NCBI GenBank assembly: GCA_004297635.1
Contig: SCUQ01000615.1
Location: 1-16,145 of the forward strand
DNA: 16,145 bases
Reading direction: 5' to 3'
From: Rhizorhabdus sp.
GTDB taxonomy: Bacteria; Pseudomonadota; Alphaproteobacteria; Sphingomonadales; Sphingomonadaceae
A program made the position numbers and the translations under genes. How positions within the stretch are numbered: position 1 is the first letter of the stretch; every line of letters starts with the position of its first letter. Below the pieces are notes generated by a model. That model searched no databases. It was not told the DNA's origin and was given only the letters and a program-made list of their open reading frames with translations. Shown one piece after another: positions 1-7,865 of this stretch.

Positions 1-353
1 TCGATGCAGAGCCATAGCTGGGTGATGATCCCAAGAGCCGCGATTGCCATGGTCAAAGGCGCGTCGGTCGCCAGCGGGTCGCCGCGCAGCGTCGTCCAGA
101 CCAATCCGACCGTATTGAACCCCGACAATCCGACGTCGTGGAAGCGCTTGACCGTGATTGCGATCCCCATCCAGACCGCAAGCGCGCTAATGACGACGAC
201 CGCGACGTTGATGGCGGCGGCATAGCGTAGCGCGAGCAGCGGGTTGAAAGGCAGGAGATCGAACGCGATTGCCCAACCTATAGCCACCACCACCATGAAC
301 GGGGTGCGGCCTACTCGACCTTTCGGAGACAGCAGGATTTCCCCAATATCCAT
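1..353 (-). CDS. DUF805 family inner-membrane protein (partial, cut by window edge)
   Basis: I translated this frame by hand because it runs off the window. It begins MDIGEILLSPKGRVGRTPF, has a hydrophobic stretch, a second long hydrophobic stretch (roughly residues 43-60), then KRFHDVGLSGF. An N-terminal GR..R..F followed by an R-(F/L)-HD-x-G-x-SG motif after a membrane segment is the signature of DUF805 (YhaH-like) membrane proteins, whose function is unknown. The start codon (351-353) directly follows the TGA of the upstream DUF2726 gene with no spacer, so translation is probably coupled. It is the last visible gene of the transfer operon. About 117 residues are visible and the C-terminus lies outside. 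I am confident of the family and cannot say what it does for transfer. Confidence 0.8.
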   Translation of the reverse strand, partial: MDIGEILLSPKGRVGRTPFMVVVAIGWAIAFDLLPFNPLLALRYAAAINVAVVVISALAVWMGIAITVKRFHDVGLSGFNTVGLVWTTLRGDPLATDAPLTMAIAALGIITQLWLCI

Positions 354-899
354 TCAGACGTCCCTTTCCGTCACTGACTGAGATACCTTCAGCATCACGT
401 TCCTCAGCGGCTGGATTTGATCCATCACTCCAGCGACTGTAGGCGCCGCAGAACGGGGAATGCGGATGGTGCGGTAGCCAGCGCTCGCCGTCATGGCGTC
501 GCGCTTGAGATCACGAGAAGCGTTATGGGTGCTGTCGTCTACCTCGATCAGGGCTACGATTTTCCCGGTTGTGCGATCTTCGACGACGAAATCTACGATC
601 TTCTGGGAAAAAGCGTTCCGATCCGACGCATACCGACGGCGGCCCACGGGTTTTGGTGCGGCCAGAATTGCGCCCATCGAGACTTGAGCATGGAACCGGT
701 AGGCCGGTAACATCTGCTCGAGAACGACAAGCATCGCTTGCTCACGCCGCGTCATAAGCGGCTTGGCTACGGGTGCCGGAGCGCCGCCACCAAACGGCGC
801 ATCGGGAAGGAGTAACCAGGCCAGCGCACCAAGTGTCCCCACAGAAATCAGCGGCACGCAGATGGAGAACAGATAATTTAGGAAGAACCCTATCTTCAT
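354..899 (-). CDS. Membrane-anchored DUF2726 protein (PD-(D/E)xK nuclease-like fold)
   Basis: The protein has 181 residues. Residues about 9-31 form one hydrophobic segment, followed by a short Gly/Pro/Ala linker and a cytoplasmic domain starting near residue 49 with TRREQAMLVVLEQMLP. The pattern QVSMGAIL (72-79), FSQKIVDFVV (97-106), ALIEVDDSTH (116-125) and RD.KRDA (129-135) matches DUF2726, a restriction-endonuclease-like family. D103, E119/D121 and K132 are the candidate acidic and basic core residues. A good ribosome site (GGGAGG, six bases before the ATG) lies in the 12-bp gap after the 67-residue gene. Its place behind the relaxase suggests a role in DNA processing or protection during transfer, but that is inference. 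The family has no firmly established activity. Confidence 0.85.
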   Translation of the reverse strand: MKIGFFLNYLFSICVPLISVGTLGALAWLLLPDAPFGGGAPAPVAKPLMTRREQAMLVVLEQMLPAYRFHAQVSMGAILAAPKPVGRRRYASDRNAFSQKIVDFVVEDRTTGKIVALIEVDDSTHNASRDLKRDAMTASAGYRTIRIPRSAAPTVAGVMDQIQPLRNVMLKVSQSVTERDV

Positions 900-911
900 A
901 GCGCGCCTCCC

Positions 912-1115
912 TCAGTTCCAGCTATCGCGGCGGCCTTCGCCGCCATCGCGCAGCGTGCGCCCATCAAGTGCGGAACGGCGGATTTCAAGCTCGACGCTCT
1001 CGCCCTTGCGCCGGGTACGGAAGTCGCTGGGGTCGATGTTATTGGCCTTCGCGAAATCCTCGGCCGCCTTTTCGCTGCCGAACTTGCCGGCATCGTCATA
1101 ATCCCATCCAGACAT
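912..1115 (-). CDS. Conserved-looking 67-residue protein of the transfer operon
   Basis: The sequence begins MSGWDYDDAGKFGSEKAAEDFAK and continues with an acidic and basic, soluble-looking stretch (NNIDPSDFRTRRKGESVELEIRRS). I recognise no named domain and do not assign a function. I chose this frame over the overlapping 79-residue frame because it has a strong ribosome site (CAAGGAG, 8 bases upstream of the ATG), a balanced amino-acid composition and no low-complexity arginine runs. The next operon gene starts 12 bp after its stop, which is also consistent. It sits between the relaxase and the DUF2726 gene, so a small relaxase partner or accessory is possible. The helix-like centre with alternating charged residues would fit a small dimeric or DNA-associated protein, but this is speculative. 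Confidence 0.8.
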   Translation of the reverse strand: MSGWDYDDAGKFGSEKAAEDFAKANNIDPSDFRTRRKGESVELEIRRSALDGRTLRDGGEGRRDSWN

Positions 1116-1157
1116 ATCCTCGTCTCCTTGATCATGAGCAGCAGAGGGCCGCTCGTC

Positions 1158-4100
1158 TTACAAATCGAGGTCCAGGCTGCGTTCGGGCAGCGGGGGCAGC
1201 AGATCGGCTTGTTCGGGCTTGAGGCGCGGCGCGCTCAGATCATCAGACTTCGTCCTGGCTGCCGCCTGCCCTTCCGCCGGGGGCACCGGCGGCAAGCCAT
1301 CGAGTCCTTCGGTCGGTTTGGGACCAGGTCCGCCTTCGACAGGTCCCGGATCGAATGGGCCGGATGCCTGCGCCCTTCCCGGACCGTCGATTTCGAGCCG
1401 GCCCAGGGTCTCGAGCGCCGAGGTCTTGTTTCCGGGGTTGTCGTCGAGTTGCCGCTCGAGCTTCGCCTTGTCGTCGACCACCATGGTGAGGTCGTCGCGC
1501 ACGCGCGTGACGCCGACGTTGAAGAGGCGCTGGTTCGACAGGTTGCGCTCATGGCTATCCATGACCGTGATCGCCCTGTCGGTGGTGATCCCCTGCGCCA
1601 TGTGCATGTTGAGCGCATAGGCCAGGTCCACCCGGCTCAGCATGGGATCGCCAGACGCGAGCACGAGCCGGTCCCTCCCCGCCGTCTCGACTGTCACGCT
1701 GTCGCGATCGACGGCCACAACCCGGGCGAGCGAGGCGTTGGTCAGGCCGCGCGGCTTGTCGTTGGCCGTCCAGCGTATGCGGTCGCCGGCCCGCAGGTGG
1801 AGATCCTTCTTCTCGGTCAGCTGGAGGCGATCGCGTGTCTCGGTCGGCGACAATTTCAGCGGATCGAAACGTATTCGGCGGCGGCCTTCGCCCAGCTCGA
1901 CCTTGCCATTGGCGTGGACCGCCAGGACATCGTAGCGCCCGGCGCGGAGCCCTACGTCCTGGCCGCCGCCCCGACCGACCTCGAGCGTCATGCCGGCGCG
2001 GTAGGTGGCCGCGTAGCGCAGTTCCTCGCGCGTCGTGTTGACCCGCTCATAGACCGTGAGGTGGATGCCCTCCCCTTCCAGTGATCCTTCGGCGGCAAGA
2101 CCCGCCTGGATCCTCTCGTTGATCGCCGCGCGCGCCTCGCGCCCCGAGGCAAAGACCGCGGTCGCTTGGCGCTCCGCGGGATCGAGCGCCAGCCAGAGAT
2201 CGGCGGCATGTTCTGCGGGCTGGGAGGCTTCGATGACCTTGTCGCCCAGCACCCGCATCGCCTCGCTTGCCTTGCCGATATTGGCAAGCGCGGCGACGGT
2301 GCGCAGGACGTCGGTCCGCTGGCGGATATTCTCGTCCATGCGCGCCAGCGTGCCGCCCGCCGCCTGGATCATGGCGAAGGATTTGCCCGCATCGATCGAG
2401 GAGAGCTGCTGCCGGTCACCGACCAGCACGAGCTTGTCGACGCCAAGTGTCTCGACGATGGCGTGGAGCTTGAGCATATCGTTCGACGACACCATCGAGG
2501 TCTCGTCGACGACCAGCATCGATCCGGCATGTGCCGCCCGCGCCGCATCATAGCCCGGGCCCTGCGGTTCGGCGACATACCGTTCATGGGCAAGCACGAA
2601 AGAGGCGATGGTTTGCGCAGGGACGCCTGCGCCTTCGGCCAGGTCGGCGACCATCTTGTTCTGGAAGGCAAGGCCGGTGATGGCGCGTCCTTCCGCCTCG
2701 GCCACGCGGGCGACGGCCTGAAGCATCGTCGACTTGCCGGCGCCGGCGATGCCCTGGATCGAGACCGTGCGGTCGGCCGAGCCGAGGATCAAGGTAGCGG
2801 CGGCGAGCTGGCCCGTATTGAGGGGCTGCGTCGCTGCGGCCTGCAGGCGGCCCGGCGCCTCGGACGCGTCGATGATTGGGTTCGCCTGTCCGCGGCCCGC
2901 CTCTACCTGGGCCAGGATCTGGGTTTCCGTCGCAAGCGCCTGCCGGGTGGTGACGAAGTCGGCTGCGCGCTCCTGTCCCCTGAGCAGCGTGCCGCGCGCG
3001 ACGAGTTGCTGGATCCGCTGTTCGATCCGATCGATCGTCACGTCCTTGAGGCCAAGGTCGAGCGCGGTCTTGGCAAGACGATGGATGGGAAAGGCCGCCT
3101 CGCGTTCGCTATGAATACGGACTGCCGAGGCGACCGCGAGCTGGGCCCGCGCGATGGCGGGCGACTGGGTGACGCGGGCAAGGCCGCGATCGACCAAAGG
3201 ATCCGCGGGCCGGACAAGGTCGCCGAGCTTTTCGCGCCCGGCGGCGATCGCCTCGGTCACCGCCTTGTAGCCGCGCTCGAGGGGTCCGAGCGCCCCATGG
3301 CGATCGGACCGCGCCAGGGCGCCCTCGACGAGGGCTTTTCCGTCGAATCCGAGCGTCGCGGCCTTGTCGATCCATTCCTGCTTGAGGGCGTCGCGATCGT
3401 CGACATTGAGCTTGGGATCGCGGGTATTGGTGGTGATCTGGTCGCGGCCCTTGTGTGAGACGATGCCAAGCGCCGCCGCCTTTTCGAGGATCGCTTCGCG
3501 GCGCTGGCTGTAGGCACCAATCACCTTGCGCGGTACGCCGGCGATCTCGAAGGTGCCGTGCTTGCCGAGCGCCTCGATCCTGAAACCGAGCTGCTCGATG
3601 CCTTCGCGCAGATAGGCGTGGTAGATCGAGCCGATGACGGTGTTGTGGCTCCAGATCTTGTCCGCGTGGAGCGCTTGCCATTTGCCGTCGGGCAGACGGG
3701 TCAGGTTGGCGATCACTGCATGGATATGCCCCTGGGGATCGAGGGCGCGGCTCGTGTCGTGCTGGAAGAGGGCATAGACGAGGTTGCCGGTCGCGACAGG
3801 GACGGTCCGCCCGCCGATATCCTTGCGACCTTCGGCGAGGTTTTTCTCGACCCAGGCCATCGTCTTCTGGACCGCCGCCATGTTGGCGGCGAGAATGCGC
3901 TTGTCGCCCGCCACATAGGCCAGGATCGAGGCTGACTTGGGCATGGAGAAGGTGAGGTCGAGGCCCGCCCGGCGGTTCTCTACTTGAGCCACCCCTTCTC
4001 CCGAAGGCAGGATGCCGTTGAGCATGCCCTCGAACGCATCCTTACCCACTTCTCCCGACAGCCCGAGCGCCCCCGCGCCCGCCCCGCCCCAGGCGCTGAT

Positions 4101-4190
4101 CTCGGAGGATCCTTCGACGGTGTAATAGTCGTCCTTCGCGAAATAATTCGCGGCGCCCGAAGCCGAGCGGACCGAGGCGACCGACAGCAT
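1158..4190 (-). CDS. mobF: MobF-family conjugative relaxase-helicase (TraA/TrwC/TraI type)
   Basis: This 1010-residue protein nicks one DNA strand at oriT and unwinds it for transfer. The relaxase domain fills residues 1-300. Y16 and the Y22-Y23 pair are the candidate catalytic tyrosines, and HDTSRALDPQGHIH gives the metal-binding triad H144, H155, H157. A RecD-like helicase follows: Walker A GIAGAGKST (480-488), Walker B VVDETS (560-565), GDRQQL (591-596), ENIRQR (620-625) and a C-terminal MHMAQGITTDRA...NVGVTRVRDDL module. The last 90 residues are Pro/Gly-rich. Length and domain order are normal for MobF. The ATG lies one base after the coupling-protein stop (TGACATG), so translation is probably coupled. 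All key motifs are intact, so the enzyme should be active. Long plus-strand open frames across it are antisense shadows. Confidence 0.97.
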   Translation of the reverse strand: MLSVASVRSASGAANYFAKDDYYTVEGSSEISAWGGAGAGALGLSGEVGKDAFEGMLNGILPSGEGVAQVENRRAGLDLTFSMPKSASILAYVAGDKRILAANMAAVQKTMAWVEKNLAEGRKDIGGRTVPVATGNLVYALFQHDTSRALDPQGHIHAVIANLTRLPDGKWQALHADKIWSHNTVIGSIYHAYLREGIEQLGFRIEALGKHGTFEIAGVPRKVIGAYSQRREAILEKAAALGIVSHKGRDQITTNTRDPKLNVDDRDALKQEWIDKAATLGFDGKALVEGALARSDRHGALGPLERGYKAVTEAIAAGREKLGDLVRPADPLVDRGLARVTQSPAIARAQLAVASAVRIHSEREAAFPIHRLAKTALDLGLKDVTIDRIEQRIQQLVARGTLLRGQERAADFVTTRQALATETQILAQVEAGRGQANPIIDASEAPGRLQAAATQPLNTGQLAAATLILGSADRTVSIQGIAGAGKSTMLQAVARVAEAEGRAITGLAFQNKMVADLAEGAGVPAQTIASFVLAHERYVAEPQGPGYDAARAAHAGSMLVVDETSMVSSNDMLKLHAIVETLGVDKLVLVGDRQQLSSIDAGKSFAMIQAAGGTLARMDENIRQRTDVLRTVAALANIGKASEAMRVLGDKVIEASQPAEHAADLWLALDPAERQATAVFASGREARAAINERIQAGLAAEGSLEGEGIHLTVYERVNTTREELRYAATYRAGMTLEVGRGGGQDVGLRAGRYDVLAVHANGKVELGEGRRRIRFDPLKLSPTETRDRLQLTEKKDLHLRAGDRIRWTANDKPRGLTNASLARVVAVDRDSVTVETAGRDRLVLASGDPMLSRVDLAYALNMHMAQGITTDRAITVMDSHERNLSNQRLFNVGVTRVRDDLTMVVDDKAKLERQLDDNPGNKTSALETLGRLEIDGPGRAQASGPFDPGPVEGGPGPKPTEGLDGLPPVPPAEGQAAARTKSDDLSAPRLKPEQADLLPPLPERSLDLDL

Positions 4191-4191
4191 G

Positions 4192-6483
4192 TCAGATCCC
4201 CATGTCCATGCCGTCGTCCTCGCGCCCGAACGCCTGCCTTAGCTCGACCAGCGTCTGATCCTCGACCTGGCGCACTGGCGCAGGTTGACCCCGCCCGTCG
4301 CGATCGCGCGGCACGGTCTGAGGATCCTCGGTCGCAGCGCGCGCCGCCTGTGCCTTGTCGGCGGCGTGCGTGGGGGTTGCTGGCCGCTCGTCGCTCTCGG
4401 CCGCACGCTGCGCCCGGCAGGCCGCTTCATCATGCTCATCCTCGACCTCGGCCGACAGGATATTGGCGGCAAGTTCCTTGGCCAGATTGACGGGATCGGC
4501 AATCTCCCCGATCACCTGCGCGGCGCCATCGCGCCCGCCCGCTTCGCCCCCATCGCTCCCCTCGAACGCCTCCTCTCCGCGCCTTGATCGCACCGGCTGG
4601 AGATTGGGACGGGCGATGAAGCCCTGGGCGACCTGGGGGTAGTCTTTCCACTGGAGCTGGATGCGCGCCGCGGGAAAGCCATCAGGGAATTTCACGAAAC
4701 CATGCATCGAGGGCAGGTTGGTGATGTCGTCCGCGATGACGAGCGGCTCGACCTGCTTGCGCGGCGTCAGCGTCGAGGCGTCGCGCGTGTTGTTGTAGCC
4801 GTAGCTATAGGCTTCATCCATCTGCCGTACTTCGCGGTTGCCGATGTAGCGCGCGCATTGCTCGGCGGTGTCGAGATCGGCGGTTGCGAGCATCAGCTTG
4901 GAGCGCGCGAGCGAGGCGAGATTGCGGGCACCCTGCTCGCCATAGACCTCGATCAGTTTTTCGAAGCTGTGGATCCCCAGGATCATCGCGCCGCCGAACG
5001 CGCGGGCGGTCTGGAGACCATTCTCGATCGCGGGCAGACGATGGAGTGCGCCGAGTTCGTCGAACATGAACCAGGTGCGCAGATCGCGGGTGCGCGGCAT
5101 GGTCATGAGGCGGTTGATGGCGATGTCCATCCACAGCGTCAGCAGCGCCCGGTTCATCGCCAGATCGACATAGTTCGAGGTGATGAACAGGATCGCGCCG
5201 GGCTTCTTCTCGGTCGTGATCCAGTCGCGGATCGAGAAGCGTGGCCCCTCGTCGGGAAGGAAGCGCAGCACCTGCGCATTGGTATTGAAGACCGCGCGGA
5301 TCGATTCCGCCATGCGTGCGGCTTCCGGCGCGGTGAGCGGGTCCGCGATCGTGTTGGCAAGGAAACGGTGAACCCGCTTCAGGTCGGCCGTCATCAGGTT
5401 CTCGGAGAGCGCGAGATTGGTCGTCGCGCCGCGCTCCTGGAGCCGGATGCACATCTCGATGAAGAGGGTGCGCGCCGCGAGCGCCCAGAAGGGTTCGGCA
5501 GAGCCGCCGTCCGAGGGAATGAGCGCCGCCGCTGCGGCAGTGAATTCGCTATGCGTGGTGCAGTCGTTGAAGATCGACCAGGCCGGGCAGCGCGCGTCCA
5601 TTGGGTTGAGGATCGTATCGCGCGCGGGATCGTAGAAGGCTTCGACATAGGCGCCGGTGAGATCGAAGATGACGGCCGTGTCCTCGCGGGCCCGCATCTG
5701 CGAAACCAGGCTCCTGAGTTCGGTCGTCTTGCCCGATCCGGTCGTACCGATGAGCATGGTATGCGACTGCTCGGTGCGATGCGGATAGGGGATGCCCGCA
5801 AGCGTATAGGGGTGATGGATACCCGCCGCCTTGCGGGCACGAAACGGCATGTCGAGAATCTTGGCCGGGGCGAGGCCGGGCAAGCGATCCTGCGCCTCCT
5901 CTTCGAACTTCGCATAATTATGTTGGCTGATCTCATTGAGCAGGACATGGCGGGCGACCAGCATGGCTCCGCGCTCGTGGCGTTCCTGAAGGATCGTCTT
6001 GCCCCGCCGGCGCGAAAGATCGACGAACCAGAGTGCGACCGGGATGGAGATGAAGATGGATACGAAGAAGGCCGCCAGAAGGCCTTTCATCGCGATCTTC
6101 CAAGCCTGGATGACCTCGGCGATATAAGGCACCGCGGGCATCACCGTACGCATGACCTCGCCGCTCGGCAGGGTGACGTTGACGCGCTTGTTGGGGTTGA
6201 GGTCGACCCAGTTCCAGAGCGCGGCATAGATCTTCATGCAGATGAGCTGGAAGCCGTGCTCATCGAGCTTGATCGACATGATCACGAACCAGGCGGCCGC
6301 GAACAGGAAGAACCACATCAGGATGGGCAGTTTCGCACCCGACAACCACATCAGAAGTTCGTGGGTGAGAAGCTGCGAGCCGCGGGTAAAATTGCCCGAA
6401 TTGCGCTGCACCCGTCCGCGCGCGCTGTGATGGGTCAAGGGGATGGCCCGGCCGTCTGTGCGGATATCGTTTTTACGCGCCAT
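4192..6483 (-). CDS. traD: TraD/VirD4-type coupling ATPase (T4CP)
   Basis: This inner-membrane ATPase couples the relaxosome to the type IV secretion channel. With the start used here the protein has 763 residues. Two membrane segments lie near residues 50-70 and 133-154 with a small periplasmic loop between them. Walker A is GTTGSGKT (246-253), Walker B is WFMFDELG (471-478, D475/E476) and IHSFEKL (504-510) follows. The last 130 residues are charged and Ala/Glu-rich, as in TraD tails that dock the relaxosome. The longest open frame begins 66 bases upstream, but those residues lie inside the preceding gene and are low-complexity. The ATG at 6481-6483 has GGAG about eight bases upstream and gives an 11-bp overlap with the ribbon-helix-helix gene. 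The relaxase gene follows after one base. Confidence 0.95.
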   Translation of the reverse strand: MARKNDIRTDGRAIPLTHHSARGRVQRNSGNFTRGSQLLTHELLMWLSGAKLPILMWFFLFAAAWFVIMSIKLDEHGFQLICMKIYAALWNWVDLNPNKRVNVTLPSGEVMRTVMPAVPYIAEVIQAWKIAMKGLLAAFFVSIFISIPVALWFVDLSRRRGKTILQERHERGAMLVARHVLLNEISQHNYAKFEEEAQDRLPGLAPAKILDMPFRARKAAGIHHPYTLAGIPYPHRTEQSHTMLIGTTGSGKTTELRSLVSQMRAREDTAVIFDLTGAYVEAFYDPARDTILNPMDARCPAWSIFNDCTTHSEFTAAAAALIPSDGGSAEPFWALAARTLFIEMCIRLQERGATTNLALSENLMTADLKRVHRFLANTIADPLTAPEAARMAESIRAVFNTNAQVLRFLPDEGPRFSIRDWITTEKKPGAILFITSNYVDLAMNRALLTLWMDIAINRLMTMPRTRDLRTWFMFDELGALHRLPAIENGLQTARAFGGAMILGIHSFEKLIEVYGEQGARNLASLARSKLMLATADLDTAEQCARYIGNREVRQMDEAYSYGYNNTRDASTLTPRKQVEPLVIADDITNLPSMHGFVKFPDGFPAARIQLQWKDYPQVAQGFIARPNLQPVRSRRGEEAFEGSDGGEAGGRDGAAQVIGEIADPVNLAKELAANILSAEVEDEHDEAACRAQRAAESDERPATPTHAADKAQAARAATEDPQTVPRDRDGRGQPAPVRQVEDQTLVELRQAFGREDDGMDMGI

Positions 6484-6763
6484 GATACTGCTCCAGGCGC
6501 TTGTCGGTTTCCGCGACGATGCGGTCGCGGAATTCGGGAAATTGCTCACGGATGATGATGTCGAGGGCGAGTTGCTGGAACTCGCCGATGCGCGCGAGAC
6601 GAAGCTGGCTGGCAGTCAGGACCGAAGCCCCGCCAAGATAGGCATCGATGGCGCTGCGGATGACGTCGGACGGCCGACAGTGACGCGCATCGGCGACCGC
6701 GACGAGACGGTCGAACCGGTCTCGCGCCATGCGCAGCGAGACGATCTTCGAACTGTGGGACAA
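6473..6763 (-). CDS. Ribbon-helix-helix relaxosome accessory/regulator (TrwA/TraY-like role), TTG start
   Basis: The protein has 96 residues. The N-terminal KIVSLRMARDRFDRLVAVADARHCRPSDVIRSAIDAYL has one beta strand and two helices, the layout of a CopG/Arc ribbon-helix-helix DNA-binding domain. The rest (about 45-96) is helical and charged. Start codon: TTG at 6761-6763. An in-frame TAG four codons upstream rules out a longer product, and a perfect AGGAGG sits five bases before the TTG. It is the first gene of the operon, in front of traD and the relaxase gene, the place occupied by TrwA or TraY in other MobF systems, which bind oriT and repress their own operon. The function here is inferred from fold and position. 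An inverted repeat covers its ribosome site (separate entry). Confidence 0.85.
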   Translation of the reverse strand: MSHSSKIVSLRMARDRFDRLVAVADARHCRPSDVIRSAIDAYLGGASVLTASQLRLARIGEFQQLALDIIIREQFPEFRDRIVAETDKRLEQYHGA

Positions 6764-6764
6764 G

Positions 6765-6788
6765 CCAGCCTCCTAGCAGAGAGGCTGG
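6765..6788 (-). promoter_or_regulatory. Perfect 8-bp inverted repeat over the ribosome site of the transfer operon
   Basis: CCAGCCTC (6765-6772) and GAGGCTGG (6781-6788) are exact inverted repeats separated by 8 bases. On the minus-strand mRNA the 3' arm contains four of the six AGGAGG bases (6769-6774) and ends one base before the TTG start. It could act as an RNA hairpin that hides the ribosome site, or as an operator for the ribbon-helix-helix protein itself. I cannot tell which. Confidence 0.6.
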
Positions 6789-7316
6789 TGGAGCTTGAGA
6801 GCGCGATGACGCTTATAGAGGAGAGTGCACCCTTTCGCAAGAATAGGCGCAGGCGGGAAGGCCGCCGTAAACAGCGATGACAGCTAAGATATTGAATTAG
6901 AGCCCATTATTACTTCGGCCGCGCGCGTCATACAGTGTAAACATCCGCCCCTCTGCCTTAACCCGTTGGATTTCGGGCTTATTTCCTGCAGCTTGCTGCG
7001 TAGGGTGTGCTAAAATCCTGAGAGCTCGCCCCGTTGCCCTGGGACGTTCGGGTCGTCGTCTATGAGGGGATGGAACCGGCCTCCGGCGGGTAGCGCTCCG
7101 CCCTTTGCGGCGGAACTTGCCTTGGGTCAGGCCGGCAGGTGCGGCGCTTTGAGGCGCCAGTGCGGCATAAAGCGGCGCGGTGGTGCGAGCGGTGACACGT
7201 TGTCGGTCCCGACTGGCCCTTCGGACGTCCGCCTCAAATGCGCAGGCAACGTTCTTTTGCTCTGACGCAAGGGGAACCCGCAGCCCCGCCTGCGTGAGGT
7301 CTCCGTCGCTTTGGCA

Positions 7317-7337
7317 GCGGGGGCGAAACGCCCCCGC
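7317..7337. repeat. Perfect 9-bp GC hairpin with AAA loop
   Basis: GCGGGGGCG (7317-7325), AAA, CGCCCCCGC (7329-7337). No U-tract follows on either strand, so it does not look like an intrinsic terminator. It lies 10 bp before the GATCGTCACCCGG repeat. A related but unpaired GCGCCCCCGC occurs just before the second copy of that repeat at 10751. Confidence 0.7.
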
Positions 7338-7347
7338 CCCAGGCGAG

Positions 7348-7378
7348 GATCGTCACCCGGATGGGCGGAGACGAGGCG
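7348..7378 (+). repeat. Dispersed repeat R1, copy 1
   Basis: GATCGTCACCCGG, two variable bases, GGGCGGAGACG, one variable base, GGCG. The same 31-base block with only those three positions changed occurs at 10766-10796 in the same orientation. Both lie 190-240 bp upstream of short plus-strand genes. Similarity continues weakly for another 20 bases (GGCTCCG in both). Function unknown; a protein-binding site or a remnant of an older duplicated sequence are both possible. Confidence 0.75.
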
Positions 7379-7452
7379 TTCGCATCGGCTCCGTGCGCTT
7401 GGCCGGGGACAGGCCCCGCAGGGGTCGGCGGCGGCCTAGCGAATAGAGCCGT

Positions 7453-7471
7453 CATCGGGCCTGGCCCGATG
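7453..7471. repeat. 8-bp perfect inverted repeat with 3-nt loop
   Basis: CATCGGGC (7453-7460), CTG, GCCCGATG (7464-7471), about 100 bp upstream of the plus-strand DUF6437-like gene. No U-tract. It could be an operator or part of oriT. Confidence 0.5.
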
Positions 7472-7568
7472 GGCCCAGCGATCCCTTTCCTGTCTTCCGC
7501 CGGGCCTCTCCATCGCTTATAGGAGAGCCGCGTTCACAGCCCGATCAGCTTGAACGAAAGGCCTTCCT

Positions 7569-7787
7569 ATGGCGAAATCCCTGGACGATGAACGCGCGGC
7601 CATTGCCGCCGACGAAGAGCGACTGGCCGATCGCCGCAAGCGGCTCGCGGAACGTGAGCGCGACGCGGCGTTGGCGGCCCTCGACAAGGCGGGGCTGCTC
7701 AAGCTCCCGCTCGACCGCATCGAGGCCTTCGCCGCGCAGGTGAAGAAGCTCGGTTTCGAGGAAGTCACCAAGCGCCTCGCCGCCTGA
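7569..7787 (+). CDS. DUF6437-like small coiled-coil protein
   Basis: The protein has 72 residues. Residues 7-40 are a highly charged heptad-like stretch (DERAAIAADEERLADRRKRLAERERDAALAAL) that should form a coiled coil. The tail KAGLLKLPLDRIEAFAAQVKKLGFEEVTKRLAA is a compact helical motif. The layout resembles DUF6437/TraC-like small proteins of sphingomonad plasmids. I make that family match from memory of the pattern and hold it loosely. The ATG has AAAGG eight bases upstream. The minus-strand open frame over the same bases is serine/arginine-rich and is a shadow. It is one of few plus-strand genes in this part of the window, stands alone, and is followed by two strong hairpins. A role in dimerisation or DNA and protein binding is possible but not shown. 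Confidence 0.75.
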   Translation: MAKSLDDERAAIAADEERLADRRKRLAERERDAALAALDKAGLLKLPLDRIEAFAAQVKKLGFEEVTKRLAA

Positions 7788-7796
7788 AACGACCCC

Positions 7797-7851
7797 GCCG
7801 CGCCGACCGGCGCGGCACGGACGCGGGGGGCTCGATGCCCCCCGCGTCCGT
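7797..7851. terminator. Tandem strong hairpins between convergent genes, second with TCGAT loop
   Basis: GCCGCGCC/GGCGCGGC (7797-7816, GACC loop) is followed at once by a perfect 15-bp stem (7817-7831 with 7837-7851) closing the loop TCGAT. No clear U-tract follows on the plus strand. It lies 9 bp after the stop of the DUF6437-like gene and beyond the U-tract terminator of the convergent 74-residue gene. The loop and position recur at 9419-9453 (see findings). Transcript end or a structure with another job are both possible. Confidence 0.65.
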
Positions 7852-7865
7852 CTGTCCCGAGCAGC

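Larger units (their letters stand above)
6789..7568. other. Noncoding region between transfer operon and leading region; candidate oriT and operon promoter
   Basis: No open frame here looks coding on either strand. The first part (about 6870-7020) is clearly more AT-rich than the rest of the window and holds two GTAAACA direct repeats (near 6870 and 6938) and small inverted repeats, for example CCCG/CGGG around TTGGATTT (near 6963-6978). The second part (7080-7480) is dense in GC-rich inverted repeats: TCCGCC/GGCGGA (7097-7114), the hairpins at 7317-7337 and 7453-7471, and the repeat at 7348-7378. Position next to a MobF operon and the density of inverted repeats are what one expects of oriT plus a promoter for the minus-strand operon. 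I could not identify a nic site with confidence; one weak candidate is given in the findings. Confidence 0.5.

Noticed and set aside
1128..6555. Long plus-strand open frames opposite the relaxase and traD genes (318, 430 and 617 codons)
   Set aside because: They lie antisense to genes with complete catalytic motifs, have arginine/glutamate/aspartate-heavy composition typical of reverse frames in high-GC DNA, and match no domain.
7003..7010. GGTGTG as an F-type nic core
   Set aside because: Six bases only, no flanking F-like repeats, and nothing else in the region resembles F oriT.
7317..7337. Perfect 9-bp hairpin as an intrinsic terminator
   Set aside because: No U-tract on either side and no gene ending nearby.
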